This document shows positions 1-9,424 of a DNA stretch of 64,000 nucleotides, piece after piece. Made by a program: the position numbers and the translations under genes. The first letter of the stretch is position 1. The number at the start of each line of letters is the position of its first letter. Below the pieces are notes generated by a model that was not told the origin of the DNA, ran no database searches, and saw nothing but the letters and a program-made list of their open reading frames with translations. The stretch is from Candidatus Rubrivivax defluviihabitans (lineage in GTDB: Bacteria > Pseudomonadota > Gammaproteobacteria > Burkholderiales > Burkholderiaceae_C), in NCBI GenBank assembly GCA_016709385.1, contig JADJMW010000022.1, positions 496,001-560,000 on the forward strand, written 5' to 3'.

Positions 1-929
1 GCCGCTACCTCTCGCCGGCGCCGCTGTATCACGCCGCGCCGCTGCGACACAGCATGACGGTGATCAAGCTGGGCGGCACGGCATTCGTCATGGCAAGCTT
101 CGATGCCGAGCGCTCGCTGCAGTGGATCGCGCGCCATCGCATCACGCACAGCCAGTGGGTGCCGACGATGTTCGTGCGCATGCTCAAGCTGCCGCAGGAG
201 GTCCGCGCACGGTATGACCTGTCTTCGTTGCAGGTGGCGGTGCACGCCGCGGCGCCTTGCCCGGTGGAAGTCAAGCAAGGCATGCTCGACTGGTGGGGAC
301 CGATCATTCATGAGTATTACGCCGGGACCGAGAACAACGGCTTCTGCAGCATCACGCCGCACGAATGGCTGCAGCACAAGGGCTCGGTGGGCCGGGCGGC
401 GCAAGGTGTGCTGCACATCTGCGACGAGTCGGGGCAAGAGCTGCCGGCGGGCGAGACGGGACTGGTCTATTTTTCCGACGGGCCCGAATTCGAGTATCAC
501 AACGACCCGGTGCGCACGGCGCACAGCCGCAATGCCAGGGGCTGGTCGACGCTGGGCGACATTGGGCGACTCGACGACGAGGGCTACCTGTATCTGGTCG
601 ACCGCAAGGCCTTCATGATCATTTCCGGCGGGGTGAACATCTATCCGCAGGAAGCCGAGAGCATTCTCGTCGGCCATCCCAGCGTGGCCGATGCCGCGGT
701 GATCGGCGTGCCCAGCGAAGATCTCGGCGAGGAAGTGAAGGCCGTCGTGCAGCTGCTGGACCCCGGTGAGGCCGGTCCGGACATGGAAGCCGAACTCCTG
801 GCCTACTGTCGGCAGCGCCTGGCCACCTTCAAGTGCCCGCGCAGCGTCGACTTCGACGCTGCGCTACCCAGGCAGCCGACTGGCAAGCTCTACAAGCAGG
901 TGGTCAGGGCGCGCTACTGGCCCGCTTAG
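1..929 (+). CDS. AMP-dependent acyl-CoA synthetase, C-terminal part (5' end outside the window)
   Basis: This is the C-terminal two thirds of an adenylate-forming acyl-CoA ligase. The reading frame is open from the first bases of the window; codons start at base 3 with RYLSPAPLYHAAPL, typical of FadD/CaiC-like ligases. Visible landmarks are the YAGTENNG region (A5-like), GDIGRLDDEGYLYLVDR (the aspartate and arginine that bind the adenylate), the ISGGVNIYP hinge, and PTGKLYK near the end with the catalytic lysine. The family forms acyl-AMP and then acyl-CoA. The acyl substrate cannot be read from this fragment. It is convergent with the exonuclease gene 63 bases away. Confidence 0.9.
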   Translation, partial: RYLSPAPLYHAAPLRHSMTVIKLGGTAFVMASFDAERSLQWIARHRITHSQWVPTMFVRMLKLPQEVRARYDLSSLQVAVHAAAPCPVEVKQGMLDWWGPIIHEYYAGTENNGFCSITPHEWLQHKGSVGRAAQGVLHICDESGQELPAGETGLVYFSDGPEFEYHNDPVRTAHSRNARGWSTLGDIGRLDDEGYLYLVDRKAFMIISGGVNIYPQEAESILVGHPSVADAAVIGVPSEDLGEEVKAVVQLLDPGEAGPDMEAELLAYCRQRLATFKCPRSVDFDAALPRQPTGKLYKQVVRARYWPA

Positions 930-992
930 CGCTCGATCGGCAACGAGGCATCCACTGCCGCTGCTTCGTCGACGAGCACCGTCGACGCCACA

Positions 993-1781
993 TCAGAGCC
1001 TGAAGTCGTAGTCGATGATCAGCGGCGCGTGGTCGCTGAACCGCTGCGCCAGATAGATCTGCTCGCGCCGCGCCTTCGTCGCGATGGCGGGCGTCGCCAG
1101 GTGGTAGTCCAGCCGCCAGCCCACGTTCTTGGCCCAGGCCTGACCACGGTTGCTCCACCACGTGTACTGCTCGGGATGCGGGTTCAGCGTGCGGAAGACA
1201 TCGACCAGGCCGCCCTCGGTGAGCAGACGCGTCATCCAGGCCCGCTCCTCGGGCAGGAAGCCGCTGTTCTTCTGGTTGCTGCGCCAGTTCTTCAGGTCGA
1301 TCGCCTGGTGCGCGATATTGATATCGCCGACGAGAACGAATTCACGCTCGGCCTTCAGTTGCATCAGGTGTGGGAAGATGCGGTCCAGGAAGCGGTATTT
1401 GGCGGCCTGACGGTCTTCGCCGCTGGAGCCGCTGGGGAAGTAGGCGCTGATGACGCTGAACTTGCGCCGTGGCGTGTCGAAACGGGTCTCCACCCAGCGG
1501 CCCTCGGCGTCGAATTCGCCGCCGTCGAAACCGGCCAGTACGGCACTGGGCGCCTTGCGCGTATACAGGCCCACACCCGAGTAGCCCTTCTTCTGCGCAA
1601 ACTGGAAGTGGCCGTGAAGTTCACCCAGCTTGTCGAGGCGCCCGGCCACGTCGCCGGCCTGGGCCTTGACCTCCTGCACCCCCATACAATCGGCGCCCGC
1701 GTTTGCGGCCCATTCCACGAGCCCCTTGGAGGCCGCCGAACGAATGCCATTGAGATTGAGCGTGATCAGCCGAAAAGCCAA
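993..1781 (-). CDS. xthA: Exodeoxyribonuclease III (AP endonuclease, EEP family)
   Basis: A 262-residue exonuclease III: 3'-5' exonuclease and apurinic endonuclease of base excision repair. Family motifs are present in order: LNLNGIRSA (metal-binding Asn), VQEVKAQ (catalytic Glu), SAYFPSG (Tyr), GDINIAH (Asp/Asn), RLDYHL, and SDHAPLIIDYD with the catalytic histidine. The family is about 268 residues. I chose the TTG start at 1781 (MAFRLITLNLNG) because it gives the conserved N-terminus and leaves an 18-base gap to the divergent pyrE. An ATG at 1829 would add 16 unconserved residues and overlap pyrE, so it is less likely. Confidence 0.93.
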   Translation of the reverse strand: MAFRLITLNLNGIRSAASKGLVEWAANAGADCMGVQEVKAQAGDVAGRLDKLGELHGHFQFAQKKGYSGVGLYTRKAPSAVLAGFDGGEFDAEGRWVETRFDTPRRKFSVISAYFPSGSSGEDRQAAKYRFLDRIFPHLMQLKAEREFVLVGDINIAHQAIDLKNWRSNQKNSGFLPEERAWMTRLLTEGGLVDVFRTLNPHPEQYTWWSNRGQAWAKNVGWRLDYHLATPAIATKARREQIYLAQRFSDHAPLIIDYDFRL

Positions 1782-1798
1782 GATGGGAGCCCCAAGCG

Positions 1799-2473
1799 AT
1801 GAAGGTTGATGACGACGCCGCCCTGGCACAGGAATTCGTGCAGTTCGCCGTGCAGGCCGGCGTGCTGCGCTTCGGCGAATTCAAGACCAAGGCCGGCCGG
1901 CTTTCGCCGTATTTCTTCAATGCCGGCGGATTCGACGACGGCGCCAAGCTCGGGCGCCTGGCGGAATTCTATGCACGCCGTCTGCTCGCCTCGGGCCTGC
2001 CATTCGACATGATCTTCGGCCCGGCCTACAAGGGCATCACGTTGGCCGCTGCGGTGGCGGTGGAGCTGGCGCGGCGCGGCCAAAACCGGCCTTTCGCCTA
2101 CAACCGCAAGGAAGCCAAGGATCATGGCGAAGGCGGCCAGCTCGTCGGCGCGCCGGTGGCCGGACGCGTTCTCATCATCGATGACGTCATTTCCGCAGGC
2201 ACCTCGGTGCGCGAATCCATCGCCATGATCCAGGCCGCCGGCGGCCAGCCCTGCGGCGTGGCGATCGCGCTGGACCGCCAGGAACGTGCCACCGACGGCG
2301 CGCACGACGCGCCCTGGAGCGCAGTGCAGTACGTCACGCGGCAGTTGCAACTGAACGTGGCTTCGATTGCGACGCTGGCGGACTTGTTGCAGTATCTGCG
2401 CGCGGCCAGCGACCCCGCGCTGTGCACCTTTGCCGGGCCGGTGCAGGCCTATCGCGAACGTTACGGAGTCTGA
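1799..2473 (+). CDS. pyrE: Orotate phosphoribosyltransferase
   Basis: A 224-residue PyrE, which converts orotate and PRPP to orotidine 5'-monophosphate in pyrimidine synthesis. The PRPP-binding loop VLIIDDVISAGTS lies at about residues 123-135. The substrate-contacting segments FKTKAGRLSPYFFNAG and GPAYKGITLA are conserved, and FAYNRKEAKDHGEGG carries the catalytic-loop lysine and histidine. Length is normal for proteobacterial PyrE. It is divergent from the exonuclease gene, and its TGA is directly followed by the ATG of the DUF4124 gene, so the two are probably cotranscribed. Confidence 0.96.
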   Translation: MKVDDDAALAQEFVQFAVQAGVLRFGEFKTKAGRLSPYFFNAGGFDDGAKLGRLAEFYARRLLASGLPFDMIFGPAYKGITLAAAVAVELARRGQNRPFAYNRKEAKDHGEGGQLVGAPVAGRVLIIDDVISAGTSVRESIAMIQAAGGQPCGVAIALDRQERATDGAHDAPWSAVQYVTRQLQLNVASIATLADLLQYLRAASDPALCTFAGPVQAYRERYGV

Positions 2474-3208
2474 ATGTTGGGCCACCTCCTGCGGCAGTCT
2501 GGCGCGCGCCGTCTCGTGGCGCTGGTGCTGTGCCCTTGGGCGCTGGCCACTGCCGCCCAGGCGCAGGCCACGACCAAGCCACCCGGCGGCATCTACACCT
2601 GCATCGACGACAAGGGCCGCCGCCTCACCGCCGACCGCCCCATTGCCGAGTGCACCGACCGCGAGCAGCAGGTCCTCAACCGCGACGGCTCGCTGCGCAC
2701 GGTGCTGCCGCCCACGCTGACGGCCGAGGAGCGCGCTCAACGCGAAGCACGCGACCGCAGCGCCGCCGAGCTGCGCGCCGCACAGGTCGACGCCGTGCGG
2801 CGCGATCGCAACCTGATGGCGCGCTACCCGAACGAGGTCGCGCACAGCCGCGCCCGCGAAGCGGCGCTCGACACCGTGCGGCTGGCCATGAAGGCCACCG
2901 AGATCCGCCTGCGCCAGCTCGCCGCCGAAGCCAAGCCCTTGCGCGACGAGGCCGAGTTCTACGAGGGACGGTCGCTGCCGCCTGCGCTGAAGTCCGCCAT
3001 CGACGCCAATGAAGTGGCCGTGGAAGCGCAGCGCGCAGCCAGCGCCAACCAGGTGGCCGAACTCGACCGCATCAACCGGCTCTACGACGCCGAGCTCGAC
3101 CGCCTGCGCCGGCTGTGGGCCGGTGTCGTTCCCGGTTCGCTGGGGCCGCTGGCGGCCAACGGTGCCGGGGGTGACCGCGCGGCGCGCGACACCGCCGCCA
3201 AGCCCTGA
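2474..3208 (+). CDS. DUF4124-domain secreted protein
   Basis: A 244-residue protein of unknown function. A signal peptide is visible (LVALVLCPWALATAAQAQA, about residues 16-34). It is followed by a DUF4124-like segment (GIYTCIDDKGRRLTADRP) with the pattern typical of this small periplasmic domain. The rest is charged and probably helical or coiled-coil (about residues 80-225), rich in Ala, Arg and Glu. It starts one base after the pyrE stop codon, so it is likely translationally coupled to pyrE. Such proteins often sit next to pyrE in Burkholderiales. No catalytic motif is visible. Confidence 0.85.
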   Translation: MLGHLLRQSGARRLVALVLCPWALATAAQAQATTKPPGGIYTCIDDKGRRLTADRPIAECTDREQQVLNRDGSLRTVLPPTLTAEERAQREARDRSAAELRAAQVDAVRRDRNLMARYPNEVAHSRAREAALDTVRLAMKATEIRLRQLAAEAKPLRDEAEFYEGRSLPPALKSAIDANEVAVEAQRAASANQVAELDRINRLYDAELDRLRRLWAGVVPGSLGPLAANGAGGDRAARDTAAKP

Positions 3209-3233
3209 ACCGGTCTGCCGTCCGGCAGGCCCG

Positions 3234-4708
3234 CTAGCCGAGCTTGCGCCGCAGCAGTTCGCCGGCCTGCGCCGGATTGGCCTTGCCCGCGCTGGCCTTC
3301 ATGACCTGGCCGACGAGCGCATTGAAGGCCTTGTCCTTGCCGGCGCGGTACTCGGCGACCGACTTCTCGTTGGCCTTCAGCACCGCATCGACGATGGCCT
3401 CGAGCGCGCCGCTGTCGTTCATCTGCTTCAGGCCGCGGACCTCGATCACGGCGTCGACATCGCGGGCCGCACCCGACCACAGCGCCTCGAAGACCTGCCG
3501 CGCGCCATTGTTCGACACCGTGCCGTCGGCCACGCGGCGGATCAGCGCCGCCAGCGTGGCCGGCGCCAGCGGCGCGGCGTCGATGTCGCGGTCCTCGGCG
3601 TTGAGCCGCCGGGAGACTTCGCCCATCATCCAGTTGGCCGCCAGCTTCGCCCAACCGGCCCGGCCAGGGCCGCCGCCTGGTGCGCCACAGGCTTCGCGCA
3701 GCGCCTCGTAGTAGCGCGCGAAGCGCAGGCTCTGCGTCATCAGGGCCGCATCGTCGGCCGGCAGGCCGTCGGCCTGCTGGAAGCGCGCGGCCATGGCGGC
3801 GGGCAGTTCGGGCATCGAGGATCGCACGCGTTCGATCCACTCCGGCGCAATCACCAGCGGCGGCAGGTCGGGGTCGGGGAAATAGCGGTAGTCGTGCGCA
3901 TCCTCCTTGGTGCGCATGGCCCGCGTCTCGCCCGTGTCGGGGTTGAACAGCACGGTGGCCTGCTCGATGGCCAGGCCGTCCTCGATGCGGTCGATCTGCC
4001 ACTGCACCTCGAAGTCGATCGCCTGCTGCAGGAAGCGGAAGCTGTTCAGGTTCTTGATCTCGCGCCGCGTGCCCAGCGGCTCGCCGGGTCGGCGCACCGA
4101 GACGTTGGCGTCGCAGCGGAAGCTGCCTTCCTGCATGTTGCCGTCGCAGATGCCCAGCCACACCACCAGCGTGTGCAGCGCCTTGGCGTATTCCACCGCC
4201 TCGGCGCTGCTGCGCATGTCGGGTTCGGTGACGATCTCCAGCAGCGGCGTGCCGGCGCGGTTGAGGTCGATGCCGGTGCGGCCGTGGAAGTCCTCGTGCA
4301 GGCTCTTGCCCGCGTCCTCTTCCAGGTGGGCCCGGGTCAGCCGCACCAAGCGCCGCGCACCGTCGAGCACGAAGTCGACCTGGCCGCCCTGCACCACCGG
4401 GATCTCGTACTGGCTGATCTGGTAGCCCTTGGGCAGGTCGGGGTAGAAATAGTTCTTGCGCGCGAAGATCGACTGCGGCGCCACCTTGGCGCCCACCGCC
4501 AGGCCGAAGCGGATGGCTCGTTCCACCGCGCCGCGGTTCAGCACCGGCAGCGTGCCCGGCAGCGCCAGGTCGACGGCGCAGGCCTGCGTATTCGGCGCGG
4601 CGCCGAAGGCAGTGGAGGCACCGCTGAAGATCTTGCTGGCCGTGGAGAGCTGGGCGTGCGTCTCCAGTCCGATCACGACCTCGAAATCCCGCACCAGCCG
4701 GGCGGGCG

Positions 4709-4712
<4 letters not shown>
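3234..4712 (-). CDS. gatB: Aspartyl/glutamyl-tRNA amidotransferase subunit B
   Basis: A 492-residue GatB, the tRNA-binding and kinase-like subunit that activates Glu-tRNA(Gln) or Asp-tRNA(Asn) for amidation. Signature sequences include FEVVIGLETHAQL near the N-terminus, the YFYPDLPKGYQISQYE block, DLNRAGTPLLEIVTEPD and FRCDANVSVRRPG. The C-terminal YqeY-like region ends in a short basic tail. The start is a GTG at 4712 whose bases overlap the gatA TGA (GTGA), which indicates translational coupling. The reading frame stays open further upstream inside gatA, but that extension is antisense noise and not part of GatB. Confidence 0.96.
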
Positions 4713-6216
<1,504 letters not shown>

Positions 6217-6220
<4 letters not shown>

Positions 6221-6516
6221 TCGATCACCTTCGGCACCAGGAACAGCCCGTTCTCGACCGCCGGCGCACTCCGCTGGTTGGCCTCGCGCCGGTCGACTTC
6301 GGTGACCACGTCGTCGCGCAGGCGCAGGCTCGCCTCGTGCACGGCCGACAGCGGCGTGTACAAGGGCTCCACGCCGCGCGTGTCCACGGCGCGCATCTGC
6401 TCGACGATGCCGAAGAAGCCGTTGAGCTGTTCGAGCATCGGCGCCGCGTCGGCGCTCGAGAGTTCGAGCCGCGCCAGGTGCGCGATGCGGCTCACGTCAG
6501 CCAGGGTCAGGGCCAT
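6217..6516 (-). CDS. gatC: Aspartyl/glutamyl-tRNA amidotransferase subunit C
   Basis: A 99-residue GatC, the small clamp subunit that stabilises GatA-GatB. It starts MALTLADVSRIAHLARLELS, the conserved N-terminal helix, and holds the VEPLYTPL segment. First gene of the gatCAB operon. I see no good Shine-Dalgarno sequence ahead of the ATG (the purine-rich stretch there lies on the other strand). It is divergent from mreB across a gap of about 310 bases. Confidence 0.93.
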
Positions 6517-6828
6517 CGGATGAAAGGAGAAACAAGCTTCCGACGGTGGCTCTCACTGCCCGAAAATGCAGCGCCACCCCTCGGATGCGGGGGTTGGATA
6601 CGTTATTATCTCCGGTTACCCGCATTCCCATGCCGCGGGTGGCCACGGCACGCAACTGTCGCGATCATCGCCTGCTGGGAACTTCGGTTTCGAATACCCC
6701 CGATCCACGCGCCCAGCGGCCTGCCGCCGCCCTCGACCGGCCCGACACCGGCCCCCTTCGGCCCTGCCACACCCGTTTCGCACCGTCGCCGCACGCCGCC
6801 AGCGCCCACCGACTTCACTCGCCAGCCC
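6517..6828. other. Divergent intergenic region between gatC and mreB
   Basis: 312 bases without a convincing gene; this stretch should hold the promoters of both divergent operons. An AT-richer island near 6596-6620 contains TTATTATC, which gives a possible -10 (TATTAT) for mreB, and GATAAT read on the opposite strand for gatC. Neither has a good -35 at the right distance, so I do not call a promoter. Open frames running through here toward mreB are compositional. Confidence 0.5.
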
Positions 6829-7875
6829 ATGTTCGCCGCCTCCCTGCGCCGCTATTTCTCCACCGACCTGGCCATCGACCTCGGCACCGCCAATACGCTG
6901 ATCTACGTGCGCGGCAAGGGCATCGTGCTCGACGAACCTTCGGTCGTCGCCATCCGCCACGAAGGCGGCCCGCAGGGCAAGAAGACGATCCAGGCCGTGG
7001 GCAAGGAAGCCAAGGCGATGCTGGGCAAGGTGCCCGGCAATATCGAGGCCATCCGGCCCATGAAGGACGGCGTCATCGCCGACTTCACCGTCACCGAGCA
7101 GATGCTCAAGCAGTTCATCAAGATGGTGCACCCGCGGGGCATCCTGCGGCCCAGCCCGCGCATCATCATCTGCGTGCCCTGCGGCAGCACCCAGGTCGAG
7201 CGGCGCGCCATCCGGGAAAGCGCCCTCGGCGCAGGGGCCTCCGACGTCTACCTGATCGAGGAACCCATGGCCGCGGCCATCGGCGCCGGGCTGCCGGTGT
7301 CCGAAGCGTCGGGTTCGATGGTCGTGGACATCGGCGGCGGCACCACCGAAGTGGGCGTCATCAGCCTGGGCGGCATGGTCTACAAGGGCAGCATCCGCGT
7401 CGGCGGCGACAAGTTCGACGAGTCGATCATCAACTACATCCGCCGCAACTACGGCATGCTGATCGGCGAGCCCACGGCCGAACTCATCAAGAAGAGCATC
7501 GGTTCGGCCTTCCCCGGCAGCGAGGTCAAGGAGATCGAGGTCAAGGGCCGCAACTTGAGCGAAGGCGTGCCGCGCAGCTTCACGATCAGTTCCAACGAGA
7601 TCCTGGAAGCGCTCACCGACCCGCTCAACCAGATGGTCAGCGCGGTGAAGAATGCGCTCGAGCAGACGCCGCCCGAACTGGGCGCCGACATCGCCGAGCG
7701 CGGCATGATGCTCACCGGCGGTGGCGCGCTGCTGCGCGACCTGGACCGCCTGCTGGCCGAGGAAACCGGCCTGCCGGTGCTGGTGGCCGAGGAGCCGCTG
7801 TCCTGCGTGGTACGCGGCTGCGGCATGGCGCTGGAGCGCATGGAACGCCTCGGGTCGATCTTCACCAGCGAATGA
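6829..7875 (+). CDS. mreB: Rod shape-determining actin homologue MreB
   Basis: A 348-residue bacterial actin that organises lateral cell-wall synthesis under the inner membrane. It starts MFAASLRRYFSTDLAIDLGTANTLIYV, with the amphipathic membrane-binding N-terminus and the phosphate-1 loop (DLGTANT). Also visible are VVDIGGGTTEVGVISLGG (phosphate-2) and LTGGGALLRDLDRLL (adenosine motif). The length matches E. coli MreB (347). The open frame extends some 820 bases upstream, but conservation begins at this ATG. It is the first gene of mreB-mreC-mreD-mrdA-rodA. Confidence 0.96.
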   Translation: MFAASLRRYFSTDLAIDLGTANTLIYVRGKGIVLDEPSVVAIRHEGGPQGKKTIQAVGKEAKAMLGKVPGNIEAIRPMKDGVIADFTVTEQMLKQFIKMVHPRGILRPSPRIIICVPCGSTQVERRAIRESALGAGASDVYLIEEPMAAAIGAGLPVSEASGSMVVDIGGGTTEVGVISLGGMVYKGSIRVGGDKFDESIINYIRRNYGMLIGEPTAELIKKSIGSAFPGSEVKEIEVKGRNLSEGVPRSFTISSNEILEALTDPLNQMVSAVKNALEQTPPELGADIAERGMMLTGGGALLRDLDRLLAEETGLPVLVAEEPLSCVVRGCGMALERMERLGSIFTSE

Positions 7876-7898
7876 GGCGCTGACCGCGCCGCGCCGCC

Positions 7899-8843
7899 AT
7901 GCCCCTGGGCACGCTCGACCGCACGCCGCCGCCGTTCTTCCGCCAGGGCTTCTCGGCGCGCAGCAAGCTCGCCTTCTTCTCGGCGCTGGCCATCTTCCTG
8001 ATGGTGGCCGACAACCGCTTCCAGGTCGTGCGGCCGGCGCGGGCGGCGCTGGCCACGGCTTTGCTGCCGGTGCAGCGCGTGCTGGCCGTGCCGGTGGATC
8101 TGTGGCACGGCAGCGGCGACTACCTGCGCAGCCTGCAGCAGGCGCAGGCCGCCGAACGCCAGGCACAGGAACGGCTGGCCGCACTGGCCGAGCGCACCGC
8201 GCGCGCCGAGCAGCTGGCGCAGGAAAATGTCCGCCTGCGCGCGCTGCTCGAACTGCGGCCGGCCATCGCCGTGCGCTCGTTGCCGGCCGAGGTCATGTAC
8301 GAGGCGGCGGACCCCTTCTCGCGCAAGGTCTTCATCGACCGCGGCGCCACGCACGGCGTGGTGCCGGGTTCACCGGTCATCAACGAAGCCGGCGTGCTGG
8401 GCCAGGTGACGCAGGTCTACGCATTGAACGCCGAGGTGACACTGCTCACCGACAAGGACGCCGCCATCCCCGTGCTCAACACCCGCACCCAGCAGCGCAG
8501 CGCGGCCTTCGGCGGCGGTGCCGGCGGCATGGAGCTGCGCTTCATGTCGGGCAACGCCGATGTGCAGGTGGGCGACCGGCTGCACACCAGTGGCCTGGAC
8601 GGCGTCTACCCGCCGGGACTGCCGGTGGCGCACGTGGCCGGCGTCGAACGGCGCGGGGAAGCGGGCTTCGCGCGCATCACGCTCGCGGCGGCGGCACAGC
8701 CCGATGGCGTGCGTCACGTGCTGGTGCTGGAACCCCTGGCGCTGCAGTTGCCGCCGCAGCCGGAAGCGGCGCCCGCGGCGGCCGCGCAGCGCGCCGAGCG
8801 GCAGCTCACGACGCCGGCACGGCGCCCGCAGGCGGCACCGTGA
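7899..8843 (+). CDS. mreC: Rod shape-determining protein MreC
   Basis: A 314-residue bitopic protein that links MreB to the periplasmic cell-wall machinery. It has a cytoplasmic N-terminus, one membrane segment (about residues 24-45), and a periplasmic coiled coil (about 70-115, rich in Ala, Glu and Gln). The beta-rich MreC core follows and includes VFIDRGATHGVVPGSPVIN and VGDRLHTSGLDGVYPPGLPV. The Ala/Pro/Gln-rich tail is probably disordered. It follows mreB by 23 bases and precedes mreD. Confidence 0.94.
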   Translation: MPLGTLDRTPPPFFRQGFSARSKLAFFSALAIFLMVADNRFQVVRPARAALATALLPVQRVLAVPVDLWHGSGDYLRSLQQAQAAERQAQERLAALAERTARAEQLAQENVRLRALLELRPAIAVRSLPAEVMYEAADPFSRKVFIDRGATHGVVPGSPVINEAGVLGQVTQVYALNAEVTLLTDKDAAIPVLNTRTQQRSAAFGGGAGGMELRFMSGNADVQVGDRLHTSGLDGVYPPGLPVAHVAGVERRGEAGFARITLAAAAQPDGVRHVLVLEPLALQLPPQPEAAPAAAAQRAERQLTTPARRPQAAP

Positions 8844-8868
8844 CCGCCCCTGTCCGGGGAGGCTCCCG

Positions 8869-9390
8869 ATGATCATGCCGCGCGGCTCCGACCAGCTGCT
8901 GCTGCCGGTCAACCCCTTCTTCATCGCCTTCACGCTGGCGCTGGCCCTGGGCTTGAACATTCTGCCGCTGGGGCGCCAGCCGGCGCTGCCCGACCTGCTG
9001 GCGGTGGCGCTGGTGTTCTGGAACGTGCACCAGCCGCGCCGCGTGGGCGTGGGCTTGGCCTTCGTGTTCGGGCTGGTCATGGACGTGCACCAGGGTGCGC
9101 TGCTGGGCCAGCATGCGCTGGCCTATACCTTGCTGAGCTTCGTGGCCATCACCATCCACCGCCGGCTGCTGTGGTTCGGCATCGTCGAACAGACGCTGCA
9201 GGTCTTTCCGGTCTTCCTGGCGGCCCATGCGGTGGCGCTGGTGGTGCGCCTGCTGGCCGGCGACATGTTTCCGGGCTGGTGGCTGCTGCTGGCGCCGGTG
9301 CTGGAAGCCCTGCTGTGGCCCCTGGTGACGCTGCTGCTGCTGGCGCCGCAGCGGCGCGCGCCCGACCCGGACCAGAATCGGCCCCTTTGA
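8869..9390 (+). CDS. mreD: Rod shape-determining protein MreD
   Basis: A 173-residue integral membrane protein of the elongasome with five or six predicted hydrophobic segments. MreD landmarks are LPDLLAVALVFWNVHQPRRVG, AFVFGLVMDVHQGALLGQHAL and the PVLEALLWPLVT region. A strong GGGGAGG ribosome site precedes the ATG at 8869. Longer in-frame extensions upstream run through mreC and are not supported. Confidence 0.93.
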   Translation: MIMPRGSDQLLLPVNPFFIAFTLALALGLNILPLGRQPALPDLLAVALVFWNVHQPRRVGVGLAFVFGLVMDVHQGALLGQHALAYTLLSFVAITIHRRLLWFGIVEQTLQVFPVFLAAHAVALVVRLLAGDMFPGWWLLLAPVLEALLWPLVTLLLLAPQRRAPDPDQNRPL

Positions 9391-9424
9391 GCCCGTCCCC
9401 GCACCGCATCCGCCGGCCGTCACG